Shown piece after piece: positions 34,780 through 42,881 of a DNA stretch of 64,000 bases. Position 1 is the first letter of the stretch; each line of letters starts with the position of its first letter. This stretch comes from Neolewinella xylanilytica (lineage in GTDB: Bacteria > Bacteroidota > Bacteroidia > Chitinophagales > Saprospiraceae), in NCBI RefSeq assembly GCF_002934605.1, contig NZ_PTJC01000006.1, positions 1,798,001 to 1,862,000 on the forward strand. Reading direction: 5' to 3'. The translations under genes and the position numbers were made by a program. The notes below the pieces were generated by a model, which saw nothing but the letters and a program-made list of their open reading frames with translations, was not told the origin of the DNA and made no database searches.

Positions 34780-35722
34780 TAATTTCCGTGCGCCTTTCCC
34801 GGTCCAGCCCACTCAGCTCGGGGGTATCGTCGGGGCCATAAAAGCCCTGTCCGGCGGCTACGATCGCGCCGGGGTCGATGCCGAACTGTGCCAGTTGCAG
34901 GGCCACCCGTACGCCGCGTGCCGTACTGGTCTGGTAGGCGAGTAGGGGGTCTCCCTCGATGCTTTCCGCGTGACCGACGACGGTGTAGCGCAGTCCGGGG
35001 TAATTGCGCAGGGTCCCGCCCAGTCGCCGCAGGATCCGCTGCCCTTCCAGACTGACGACGTTGGCGTCTTCAAACGTCAACTCACCCCCCAGGATGACTT
35101 CCAGCGTATTGGCATCGGGTCGGCGAAGCACGTAGCCGGAATCGGTCAGGGCGAGCAGGAGTTGCCGCATTTCCTCCTGTAGGTTATCCAATTGTAACTG
35201 ACTGGCGGATTCCGGATCTACGGGACTGACACCGCGCGCATCCGCGGGGGAATCGTAGGCGGTCGGTTGGTCGTTCCGCATCCGGTCCAGGCTGGTCAGA
35301 CTTTCTTCCCTAGCCCGTAGTTGTTGGTCGCGACGATCCAGTATGGCCTCCCGACGGTCGAGCTCGGCCTCCCGGTCGAGCATTTCCTGGCGGGGGTTGC
35401 CGTCGCTCCCGAGGTTTTCTACCAGCGCTCGGTTTTGGTCTAGTATGGACTCGTACCGAGCGGTGAGGTCGGTGATGCGGTCGTTCAGGGAGCGATTGGT
35501 CGCGGTGAGGTCTTCGATCTGTCGTAGCTGGCGTTGCTGCACCGTCCGACCCTGCTGGAGGCTGTCGTTTACCGTTCCCAGGCGGGCGGACGTGGTGCTA
35601 TCGGTTTGCGTCGACAGATTTCGGTAATAATTTCGTTCCGTCGCCAGGGAGTCGTACTGCGCTTTAGGAACGCAGGCGGTGAGGATCAGCAGGGGAAGCA
35701 ATAACAGCGTGCGCGGGATCAT
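34760..35722 (-). CDS. OmpA-family lipoprotein with coiled-coil stalk
   Basis: 320 residues. The lipobox ILTAC places the lipidated cysteine at residue 17. A long coiled coil (about 30-190, heptads rich in Gln, Arg, Glu and Leu, including DREAELDRREAILDRRD) leads to a C-terminal OmpA/Pal-like peptidoglycan-binding domain (~205-320; ESIEGDPLLAYQTSTARGVRV, then GLDRERRTEIII). The stalk could span from outer membrane to peptidoglycan. The start at 35722 gives the lipoprotein signal; the frame begins at 35752 inside rlpA. It lies 13 bp after the rlpA-like gene and is probably co-transcribed. Confidence 0.88.
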   Translation of the reverse strand: MIPRTLLLLPLLILTACVPKAQYDSLATERNYYRNLSTQTDSTTSARLGTVNDSLQQGRTVQQRQLRQIEDLTATNRSLNDRITDLTARYESILDQNRALVENLGSDGNPRQEMLDREAELDRREAILDRRDQQLRAREESLTSLDRMRNDQPTAYDSPADARGVSPVDPESASQLQLDNLQEEMRQLLLALTDSGYVLRRPDANTLEVILGGELTFEDANVVSLEGQRILRRLGGTLRNYPGLRYTVVGHAESIEGDPLLAYQTSTARGVRVALQLAQFGIDPGAIVAAGQGFYGPDDTPELSGLDRERRTEIIIRPAE

Positions 35723-35735
35723 AGGAATCGGTTGC

Positions 35736-36623
35736 TTAGCGGGGTAGGTCAATGGTAAACCCGTTGATCCCGTAGCGTTGTTTCAGGGAAGCGGCATAAT
35801 GTTTGGCGCTATCCTTGTCCGCGAAGGTGCCCAAAATTACCCGGTAATTGAATGCAGCGCTCGCGGACTCCTTGTGCAACAGGATCTCGTCGAAGTAGCG
35901 ACCCTGTAGGTTGACGATCATATCCATGGCGCTTTCCAGGTTTTTGAAGCTCCCCACCTGTACGCCGAACCGACCCGTATCCGATCCTTCCAGCCGTACC
36001 CGGTACAATCCCGGACCGAAGTCGCGCCGATTACCCAAACCGGAGCCCTTCGCTGCACTGGTGGAAGGGGGCGTAGCCGCAGGAAACCCGGGGGTTGCCA
36101 CATCGGGGGAGGGGGTTGGCTCGGGCACCACGGCTTCCTCCTGTAACGGTTCCGGGCGCCGGGGCGCGGGTGCGGAGACTACCTCACTGGCTGGCGGGAC
36201 TGGCGGGGGAGTAGCCTGGTCCAGCGGACGTTGATCCGGCGTAGCGAGTAGTTGCAGCTCCACCGGAACCGTGCGTTCCCCTAACATGCCCAACTCGTCG
36301 GCGGCGCGTTCGCTCAATTCAACGATCCGGCCGCGGATGAAGGGCCCTTTATCGACGATGCGGACCACAACCGACTTTCCGTTATTCTCATTGGTTACGC
36401 GCACCGTACTATTCAGTGGGTAGGTTTTATGGGCCGCGACCAGTTCGGTCCGGTCGTAAATCACCCCATATGCCGTTTCGGCACCGTCATACTCCGGCGA
36501 GTAATAGCTCGCCAGCCCGTTCTGGCGGTCGCCGACTAGCTGGCCGTTCAGGGCGCAGGAAAGGAGCAGGAGCAGCCAACCCAGGAGAAGTCGTCGGGGA
36601 GGGGGATAAGTAGGGTAAGTCAT
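35736..36623 (-). CDS. rlpA: RlpA-like septal ring lytic transglycosylase with SPOR domain
   Basis: A 295-residue exported protein with a signal peptide (~1-27), a double-psi beta-barrel RlpA domain (~35-125) and, after a Pro-rich linker (~130-210), a C-terminal SPOR domain (~218-293; RFGVQVGSFKNLESAMDMI). LVAAHKTYPLNSTVRVTN holds the histidine, and VVVRIVDKGPF the aspartate, that are catalytic in Pseudomonas RlpA. SPOR domains bind denuded septal glycan, so a role at cell division is likely. It sits between the aspartyl-protease gene (11 bp) and the OmpA-like gene (13 bp). Confidence 0.9.
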   Translation of the reverse strand: MTYPTYPPPRRLLLGWLLLLLSCALNGQLVGDRQNGLASYYSPEYDGAETAYGVIYDRTELVAAHKTYPLNSTVRVTNENNGKSVVVRIVDKGPFIRGRIVELSERAADELGMLGERTVPVELQLLATPDQRPLDQATPPPVPPASEVVSAPAPRRPEPLQEEAVVPEPTPSPDVATPGFPAATPPSTSAAKGSGLGNRRDFGPGLYRVRLEGSDTGRFGVQVGSFKNLESAMDMIVNLQGRYFDEILLHKESASAAFNYRVILGTFADKDSAKHYAASLKQRYGINGFTIDLPR

Positions 36624-36634
36624 GAGCGGCCAAA

Positions 36635-37879
36635 TTAGATCAGGTTTTGTAATCGGAACTCTACCTCGTACAGGCGACCCGCCCGGTACATCCGCATCCG
36701 AATCCGTTTACCCACCCGACGCTGCAGCTTCCGGATAATCGATTCCAGGGTAAGCAGCGTCACCGGTACGCCGTTCACGGTCCGGACCCGGTCACCCACC
36801 TGGATTCCCGCCAGATCGGCCGGACTCCCCGGGACGACATTGCTGACCGTATAACTGCGCAGGTTATCGCCGCCGGCGAGCAAGCTCAGCCCCGACCGGT
36901 CAAAGCGAAATTTTTGCTTCCACCGTCCACCTTCGGGGCGCAGGTGCACCTTGCGGTTCACGTAATCGATGAGGACGCGAAATCGACGGAGAATCTGATT
37001 TCCGATAATGCCTTCGCGGTTGCCGATATAGGATATGGCAGTGGAGTCCATTTCCTGAAAATAAGTCACCACGTTGCTCATCTTGCGGTCTGCCAGGCTC
37101 ACTAACTGGCTTCGCCCGACACTCCCCTGGAGGGTGCCGCCCAATCCGCTGGCAATGTAGGTAGGAATGGTCTGTTCCGGCAGATCGATGTGATTGGAAT
37201 CCGGATAGGTGTGAAGCAGCAGGCTGAGCCCCGCCCCCGTGTCCATCAGGAGGCGACGCGAGGTAGGTTTCCCGGACAGCACCCCGATGTCGATGTGAAG
37301 GAAGGGGCGGTTGCGGATGAAATCGGAGGGCACTTCGCGGTAAGCGCGGGGCAGACGAAATTCGGATGGATCGTGCAGGATCATCACCTGGCGCCGGAAA
37401 TCGAATTCAGCGATGAACCGCATCAGGAAGTCTGCGCCGAGGATGCCGTGGATGGTCGTACCCGTGATCCGCTCGAAATTGAAGTAATTCTCTTCCAGCA
37501 CCAGGATCGTTCGATTCCGCGCCAGTAGCCGGTCGGCGAGGCGCATGTGGATGCCGGTAGCCAAATAGGCGGTAAGCACGTCGTTCATGTCCGAACCGCG
37601 GACCTGGAAGGTGCGCATATAATTGACCTCCAGGAGGTCGGTCATGGTCCGGTCCAGCAGTACGGTATTTTCGGCTCCCGTATCGACGATGAAGCGTAGC
37701 GGAATAAGGTTATTCATCAGGATGGGAATGACGATAAAGTCATTCTCCACGTCAAACGGGATTTCAATCTGCCGGTAATTCCCGAGAACTTTCATGTCCA
37801 GCCGTTGGGCCCAGGACGTCGCCACGCATAAGACGCCCCAGAGGGTCAGGACGCAGGCGCGGGAACATCGTGGAATCAT
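36635..37879 (-). CDS. Retropepsin-like aspartyl protease with PDZ domain
   Basis: A 414-residue exported protein (signal peptide ending SWA-Q near 24). It has two half-site motifs, IVDTGAE (Asp66) and LMDTGAG (Asp213), so both catalytic aspartates of a pepsin-like pseudo-dimer are in one chain. Residues ~325-400 form a PDZ domain (PGSPADLAGIQVGDRVRTVN). This aspartyl_protease_2-PDZ arrangement is common in Bacteroidota; the substrates are unknown. It is the first gene of a three-gene set with rlpA and the OmpA-like lipoprotein, which points to envelope maintenance. Confidence 0.88.
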   Translation of the reverse strand: MIPRCSRACVLTLWGVLCVATSWAQRLDMKVLGNYRQIEIPFDVENDFIVIPILMNNLIPLRFIVDTGAENTVLLDRTMTDLLEVNYMRTFQVRGSDMNDVLTAYLATGIHMRLADRLLARNRTILVLEENYFNFERITGTTIHGILGADFLMRFIAEFDFRRQVMILHDPSEFRLPRAYREVPSDFIRNRPFLHIDIGVLSGKPTSRRLLMDTGAGLSLLLHTYPDSNHIDLPEQTIPTYIASGLGGTLQGSVGRSQLVSLADRKMSNVVTYFQEMDSTAISYIGNREGIIGNQILRRFRVLIDYVNRKVHLRPEGGRWKQKFRFDRSGLSLLAGGDNLRSYTVSNVVPGSPADLAGIQVGDRVRTVNGVPVTLLTLESIIRKLQRRVGKRIRMRMYRAGRLYEVEFRLQNLI

Positions 37880-38240
37880 AGGAAGGGAGCAGTTTGCTAG
37901 TGGGCGATCGGTAGCTGGAAATCCAAAACAGCGGGCAGCGTTTCCGGTTTCAGGGCGTTGAGAAGTTGGTGCAAGCCTTTAGTTTTCCAAAGTAATGCGT
38001 AGTAACTTGTTTAGATGTTATAGTTTAATTGGTGAGACGATTTAATACGTGACAATCATTTCGCATCTTTGTACTACGGCTTGCCGGCTTATATTCGATC
38101 ATGTAATCACACTCCTTTGCAAATCTCCCCGCTCATACGTAGGTGCTGTCTTGAGCGGCAGCACGCAGGCAATCATGGGTCTCCTAATGGGACCGTCATG
38201 GCCACAACTATTTACACATCACAAAAACATATATTTGAAC
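37880..38240. other. Intergenic region upstream of susC
   Basis: 361 bp, noticeably more AT-rich than the coding DNA. A CATCTTTG (38064-38071, one mismatch to TAnnTTTG) and a perfect TATATTTG (38230-38237) are both candidate -7 boxes. Neither has a good -33 TTG at 18-20 bp. The susC frame is open back to 38049, but that part lacks signal-peptide character. No small gene is supported. Confidence 0.6.
38230..38237 (+). promoter_or_regulatory. Putative -7 box adjacent to the susC start
   Basis: TATATTTG matches TAnnTTTG exactly and ends 3 nt before the susC ATG (38241). If it is used, the mRNA would be leaderless. The alternative upstream box at 38064 would give a leader of ~165 nt. Confidence 0.4.
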
Positions 38241-41200
38241 ATGAAGCTTAACTTCTTCCACATCCGTAGCGGGCTAGGGTTCGTGTTGATGTTACTCTTA
38301 ACGTCAGCGACCGGATTAGCCCAACAAACCATCACGGGTACCATAACGGATGCCGAATCGGGTGACCCGTTGATCGGTGCCAGCGTAGTCATAACGGGTT
38401 CTACGACGGGAACCGTCACCGATTTTGACGGCAACTTCAACCTAAGTGTACCAGAAGCCGCAGCATCCGTCACCGTATCGTATACCGGGTATGGATCGCG
38501 GGAAATCCCGCTGGTAGAGGGGCAGACTGCCTACGATATCCAATTAACGTCCGGCGAGCTCCTGCAGGAGGTCGTCGTAGTCGGCTACGGTGCCGTCAAA
38601 AAACAGGATTTAACCGGAGCGGTTACGGTACTGTCGGAAGAGGATTTCAACAAGGGGGTAATTACGTCACCCGAGCAGTTGATCCAGGGTCGCGCCGCGG
38701 GCGTACAGGTCACGCAAACGAGCGGTGAACCGGGGGCCGGCGTAAATTTCCGGATCCGGGGCACTTCTTCCGTTCGGTCAAACAATAACCCCTTATTCGT
38801 GGTCGACGGGGTTCCCCTGAGTGGCGAGAATACGTCCGCAGATGGTAACATTGGCGGTTTGGGGAACACCAGCGCGCGTAACCCGCTCAACTTCCTGAAT
38901 CCCAGCGATATCGAAAGCATCAACGTGCTGAAAGACGCTTCGGCCACGGCTATCTACGGTTCTCGGGGTGCCAACGGCGTGGTAATCATTACTACGAAGT
39001 CCGGTGCCGGTGGTCAGGGTATTCTGACGTACGAAACGAATATCGGGATCGACCAGATTTCCAAGCGCTACAATGTTCTCGGCCCGCAAGAGTTTCTGGA
39101 TGCTTACCGCAGCTTTAATGGCGACGCCGCCACCGAGGCCCTCGATGGTGGCGCGGAGGTAGATTGGCAAGACGAGCTTTTTCGCACCGCGTTTACCCAG
39201 AGCCACAGCCTCTCCTTTGGCGGTGGCGGAGAGGATGGAAGCTACCGGTTTTCCGCATCCTATCTCGACCAGGAAGGTATCGTGGAGCAATCGGCGCTTC
39301 AGCGCATTTCCGCACGCTTTAACGGTAGCAAGCGCTTCATCGATGATCGCCTCGGTTTAGCGACTCAGGTGACGGTCTCGGATATCCACGACGACAACGT
39401 GCCGATCACGACCAACGCCGGCTTCGAGGGCGATCTATTGGGTAACGTGCTAAAAGCCAACCCTACCCAGCCGATCTATAACCCCGATGGAACCTTTAAT
39501 CAGGTAAGCCAGACGGAACCTAACCCTTTGGCGCTGCTGAATTTGTACGAGGGCTTTACCAACACCCTGCGGCTACTGGGCAACGTATCGGCTGAATTCG
39601 CCATCACCGATGCACTGAGCTTTAAATCCGTTTACGGTATCGACCGCTCCTTTTCCAGCCGCACCGATGCACAGTCGCGTGACCAGCGCGTTCAGGGCGT
39701 CGAAAACATTGGCCGCCTTAGCTTGAACGACCTTCAGGTAAACAACGACCTCTGGGAAAACTACTTCACGCTCAATGCCCCCCTCGGCGGTGCTATCGAT
39801 TTTCAGGGACTGCTGGGGTATTCCTACCAACGCTTTGAGCGGATCGGTAAGGGTGCTAGCTACGCGAATTTCCGCACTTCCGATCTTGACATCATGATCA
39901 ACAACGTCTCCTCGGCCGATCAGGTAAACGGCACGGGGGCCTTCGGTAACTCTTTTCGGACGTTGGACGAGCTGCAGTCTTATTTCGGTCGCATCAACTT
40001 CGACATTGCAGACAAATACCTCGTCACCGCCACCTTGCGTGCGGATGGATCCACCCGTTTTGGCGATGGTAACCGGTACGGTCTTTTCCCCTCCTTCGCC
40101 TTTAAGTGGCGCCTGCTGGAAGAGCTTTTCGCTCCTGAGGCATTTTCGGACCTCGGCCTGCGGATTGGCTACGGGGTAACGGGTAATCAGGAAATTCCCC
40201 ACAACCAGTACCAGCGGAGGCAGCGCTATGGAAACTACGGATACAATGCCGGTACGACGACCATCGACGGTGGCGGTCTGGGAACCGTAGCCTTTGCTAA
40301 CCCGGACCTGAAGTGGGAATCTACTTCCCAGATCAACGCCGGTATCGACTGGGGTTTCAACAATAACCGCATCAGCGGCTCGATCGATTATTACTACAAA
40401 AGCACGAACGACCTCTTGATTCAGGTCACCTCGGCACAACCTGCCGTCCAACCATTCGTCTGGCAGAACCTCGATGCGAACGTAGTCAACGAAGGCGTTG
40501 AACTCGCGATTAACTACATCGCGGTAGACAACGACAACTTCACCTGGGACGTCATTTTCAACGTTGGTTACAACAACAATATCGTCAAGGATTTTGACGG
40601 CCTTATCAATACCGGAGAAATTAGCGGCCAGGGGCTTACCGGCGCATTCGCTCAGCGTATTGCCAACGGGCAGCCCTTGTACGCCTTCTTTTTGCGGGAA
40701 TTCGGGGGGTACGATGCCGAAGGCAATTCCATCTACCCGGAGGGCGACTTCCAACAGTTTACCGGCCAGAGCCCACTACCGAAATATACCGGTGGATTGA
40801 CGAATCAATTTGGTTTTGGCAACTTCGATGTCAATCTCTTCTTTACCGGCCAGTTCGGGTTCTACATCTACAACAACACGGCCAACGCCTTCTTTACGGC
40901 CGGCGCCCTGGCGAATGGCCGGAACGTTTCGGAAGAGGTTGTCGGCAATGGAGAAGGCAATCTCAACGCCCCGGATGTTTCCACCCGATTTGTCGAGAAA
41001 GGAGACTTCGTGCGCTTACAAAACGCAAGTATCGGATACACCCTGCCGACCGGTGACGGTATTTTGTCGAACATGCGTTTGTCCGTAACCGGTCAGAACC
41101 TTTTCGTGATCACGGGATACAGCGGGCAGGACCCCGAGGTAAGCATCAGCAAACCAATCAATGGCGTACCCTCGGTTGGTATTGACTACACGGCGTATCC

Positions 41201-41243
41201 CCGGGCCCGTACCATCACCTTTGGACTAAGTGCTTCTTTCTAA
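38241..41243 (+). CDS. SusC/RagA-family TonB-linked outer-membrane transporter
   Basis: 1,000 residues. A signal peptide (~1-27, ending GLA-Q) is followed by a carboxypeptidase-regulatory-like domain (~30-100; GTITDAESGDPLIGASV, DFDGNFNL), a TonB-box region (LQEVVVVGYG, ~108-118) and the plug domain (GVNFRIRGTSSVRSNNNPLF, ASATAIYGSRGANGVVIITT). A 22-stranded barrel ends with ARTITFGLSASF. Such proteins import large substrates bound by SusD. The substrate is unknown and no degradative enzyme is nearby. The start is fixed by the signal peptide. It is the first gene of a four-gene block with susD and two VCBS lipoproteins. Confidence 0.96.
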   Translation: MKLNFFHIRSGLGFVLMLLLTSATGLAQQTITGTITDAESGDPLIGASVVITGSTTGTVTDFDGNFNLSVPEAAASVTVSYTGYGSREIPLVEGQTAYDIQLTSGELLQEVVVVGYGAVKKQDLTGAVTVLSEEDFNKGVITSPEQLIQGRAAGVQVTQTSGEPGAGVNFRIRGTSSVRSNNNPLFVVDGVPLSGENTSADGNIGGLGNTSARNPLNFLNPSDIESINVLKDASATAIYGSRGANGVVIITTKSGAGGQGILTYETNIGIDQISKRYNVLGPQEFLDAYRSFNGDAATEALDGGAEVDWQDELFRTAFTQSHSLSFGGGGEDGSYRFSASYLDQEGIVEQSALQRISARFNGSKRFIDDRLGLATQVTVSDIHDDNVPITTNAGFEGDLLGNVLKANPTQPIYNPDGTFNQVSQTEPNPLALLNLYEGFTNTLRLLGNVSAEFAITDALSFKSVYGIDRSFSSRTDAQSRDQRVQGVENIGRLSLNDLQVNNDLWENYFTLNAPLGGAIDFQGLLGYSYQRFERIGKGASYANFRTSDLDIMINNVSSADQVNGTGAFGNSFRTLDELQSYFGRINFDIADKYLVTATLRADGSTRFGDGNRYGLFPSFAFKWRLLEELFAPEAFSDLGLRIGYGVTGNQEIPHNQYQRRQRYGNYGYNAGTTTIDGGGLGTVAFANPDLKWESTSQINAGIDWGFNNNRISGSIDYYYKSTNDLLIQVTSAQPAVQPFVWQNLDANVVNEGVELAINYIAVDNDNFTWDVIFNVGYNNNIVKDFDGLINTGEISGQGLTGAFAQRIANGQPLYAFFLREFGGYDAEGNSIYPEGDFQQFTGQSPLPKYTGGLTNQFGFGNFDVNLFFTGQFGFYIYNNTANAFFTAGALANGRNVSEEVVGNGEGNLNAPDVSTRFVEKGDFVRLQNASIGYTLPTGDGILSNMRLSVTGQNLFVITGYSGQDPEVSISKPINGVPSVGIDYTAYPRARTITFGLSASF

Positions 41244-41305
41244 AACTAACCTACCCTTATCGGATGGCGCCTCGGCTGAACTTCGATAACCAAAATCATA
41301 ACATC

Positions 41306-42802
41306 ATGACATCTCAACTTTTTAAGTGGGGAATTATGGCACCGGTCGCTGGCACGTTGCTGGTGCTCACCGCCTGCACCGATCTCGAGATCGAGGAGGT
41401 TGACTCTATTATCGTGGAGGATACCGGGTCCGGTCAGGTTGCCGGGGATCCCGAGCAGCTCGTAGAAGCGGTGTACAACGGCCTCTCCACTTTCACGGAT
41501 CAGGCGAATACCTACAGCCTCTTCGAACACCCGTCCGACGAGTTGATCCCGCCCACCCGGGGAGTCGACTGGGGAGATAATGGTGTGTGGCGCACCCTCC
41601 ATGCCCACACCTGGGATGCCACCCACGCCCAGGTATTGAATGCCTGGAATACGCTGAATAGCCGCATATTTAATACGGCCGAGATTCTGGCGGCAAATCC
41701 GAATGCCCGACAGGAAGCGCACGGTCGGTTTCTCCAGGGGTACTTCATGTGGCACGTGCTGGACCTTTACGGAGTGGTTCCTTTCCGCGAATTCGAACAG
41801 GGAGTTGACGAGCTTCCCCGGGTAATCCCCCGTAGCGAAGCGATTGAATTGGCGATCGACCAGGTGGAGGCCTCTATCGATAGTCTACCGAGTGCCGGCC
41901 CGGGGGAGAACATTCAGGGTACCAAGGCTGCTGCCTATTCGATGCTTACCCGCATGTACCTGAACAAAGCGGTGTACCTGGCCCAGAACCCGGCAGGTCC
42001 TTACGAGCACAATCCCGAAGACCTTCAGAAGGTAATTGACTACGCCGATATGGTAACGGAAGAAGGCTACAGCTTCGACCCGAATTACTTTGAAATTTTC
42101 GAGGCTGGCTCCGATCACGAACCTATTCTCGTCAGCAATCAGGGAACGCCCGAAAACCGCTGGATGATGACGCTTCACTACAGCCAAACACCATCCGGCT
42201 GGAACGGCTTTACCACCCTGGCAGATTTCTACAACTCCTTCGATCCGGCGGACCCCCGCATCGGTAACGAGCCTACCCCGGACGGAACGCCGTCTTCCGG
42301 TATCGGAACCGGTTTCCTTCAGGGGCAGCAGGTAAACGACCAGGGCAACGTCCTGATTGACACCCGGACCCAGCAGCCACTTTTCTTCACGGAGGAGGTT
42401 GATCTGGCCGGTGTGCCCACAAATGCCGGCGTTCGGGTAATCAAGTATCACCCCGCCCGCTCCGGGAAGTACATCCTCATCCGGTATGCCGAGTCACAGC
42501 TCAACAAAGCGGAGGCTCAATTGCGCCTGGGAGACGCCGAAGGGGCACTCGAAACGGTCAACGCCATGCGCGCCACTCGCGGAACCCCCGAGCTTTCCTC
42601 CATCGACCTCGATGGGATGCTGATGGAGCGCGGTTTCGAACTCTACTGGGAAGGCCTACGCCGGGTAGACCAAATCCGCTTCGGAACCTTCACCGATACC
42701 TGGGATCACAAGACCGTCACGGACCCTACCCGGGTGCTTTTCCCCATTCCACAGCAGGCCCTGGACTCTAACCCGAACCTGGTCCAGAATCCTGGCTACT
42801 AG
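41306..42802 (+). CDS. SusD/RagB-family nutrient-binding lipoprotein
   Basis: A 498-residue surface lipoprotein (lipobox VLTAC, Cys24) that caps the SusC pore. The N-terminal TPR-rich half includes RFLQGYFMWHVLDLYGVVPF (about 145-164) and AAAYSMLTRMYLNKAVYL (~210-227). The C-terminal RagB block is ILIRYAESQLNKAEAQLRLG (~390-409), ERGFELYWEGLRRVDQIRFG and LFPIPQQALDSNPNLVQNPGY, where IPQ...NP..VQNPGY is the classic end. It begins 62 bp after susC and is followed by an intrinsic terminator. Its length is slightly short for the family. Confidence 0.96.
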   Translation: MTSQLFKWGIMAPVAGTLLVLTACTDLEIEEVDSIIVEDTGSGQVAGDPEQLVEAVYNGLSTFTDQANTYSLFEHPSDELIPPTRGVDWGDNGVWRTLHAHTWDATHAQVLNAWNTLNSRIFNTAEILAANPNARQEAHGRFLQGYFMWHVLDLYGVVPFREFEQGVDELPRVIPRSEAIELAIDQVEASIDSLPSAGPGENIQGTKAAAYSMLTRMYLNKAVYLAQNPAGPYEHNPEDLQKVIDYADMVTEEGYSFDPNYFEIFEAGSDHEPILVSNQGTPENRWMMTLHYSQTPSGWNGFTTLADFYNSFDPADPRIGNEPTPDGTPSSGIGTGFLQGQQVNDQGNVLIDTRTQQPLFFTEEVDLAGVPTNAGVRVIKYHPARSGKYILIRYAESQLNKAEAQLRLGDAEGALETVNAMRATRGTPELSSIDLDGMLMERGFELYWEGLRRVDQIRFGTFTDTWDHKTVTDPTRVLFPIPQQALDSNPNLVQNPGY

Positions 42803-42837
42803 CCGACAATCTACCTCCTCACCCGGGGTGTTTCAGG

Positions 42838-42870
42838 AGAGCGAGCAGCCCGGCTGCTCGCTCTTTTTTA
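42838..42870 (+). terminator. Intrinsic terminator between susD and the first VCBS gene
   Basis: AGAGCGAGCAGC (42838-42849) and GCTGCTCGCTCT (42853-42864) form a perfect 12-bp stem with a CCG loop, followed at once by a run of six T. It ends about 12 nt before the ATG of the next gene, so it would both end susCD and control read-through into the VCBS genes. Confidence 0.88.
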
Positions 42871-42881
42871 CTTTTACCCCT

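Noticed and set aside
38049-38240. An extended N-terminus for SusC
   Set aside because: The extra 64 residues lack signal-peptide character and would bury the clear signal at MKLNFFHIRSGLG.
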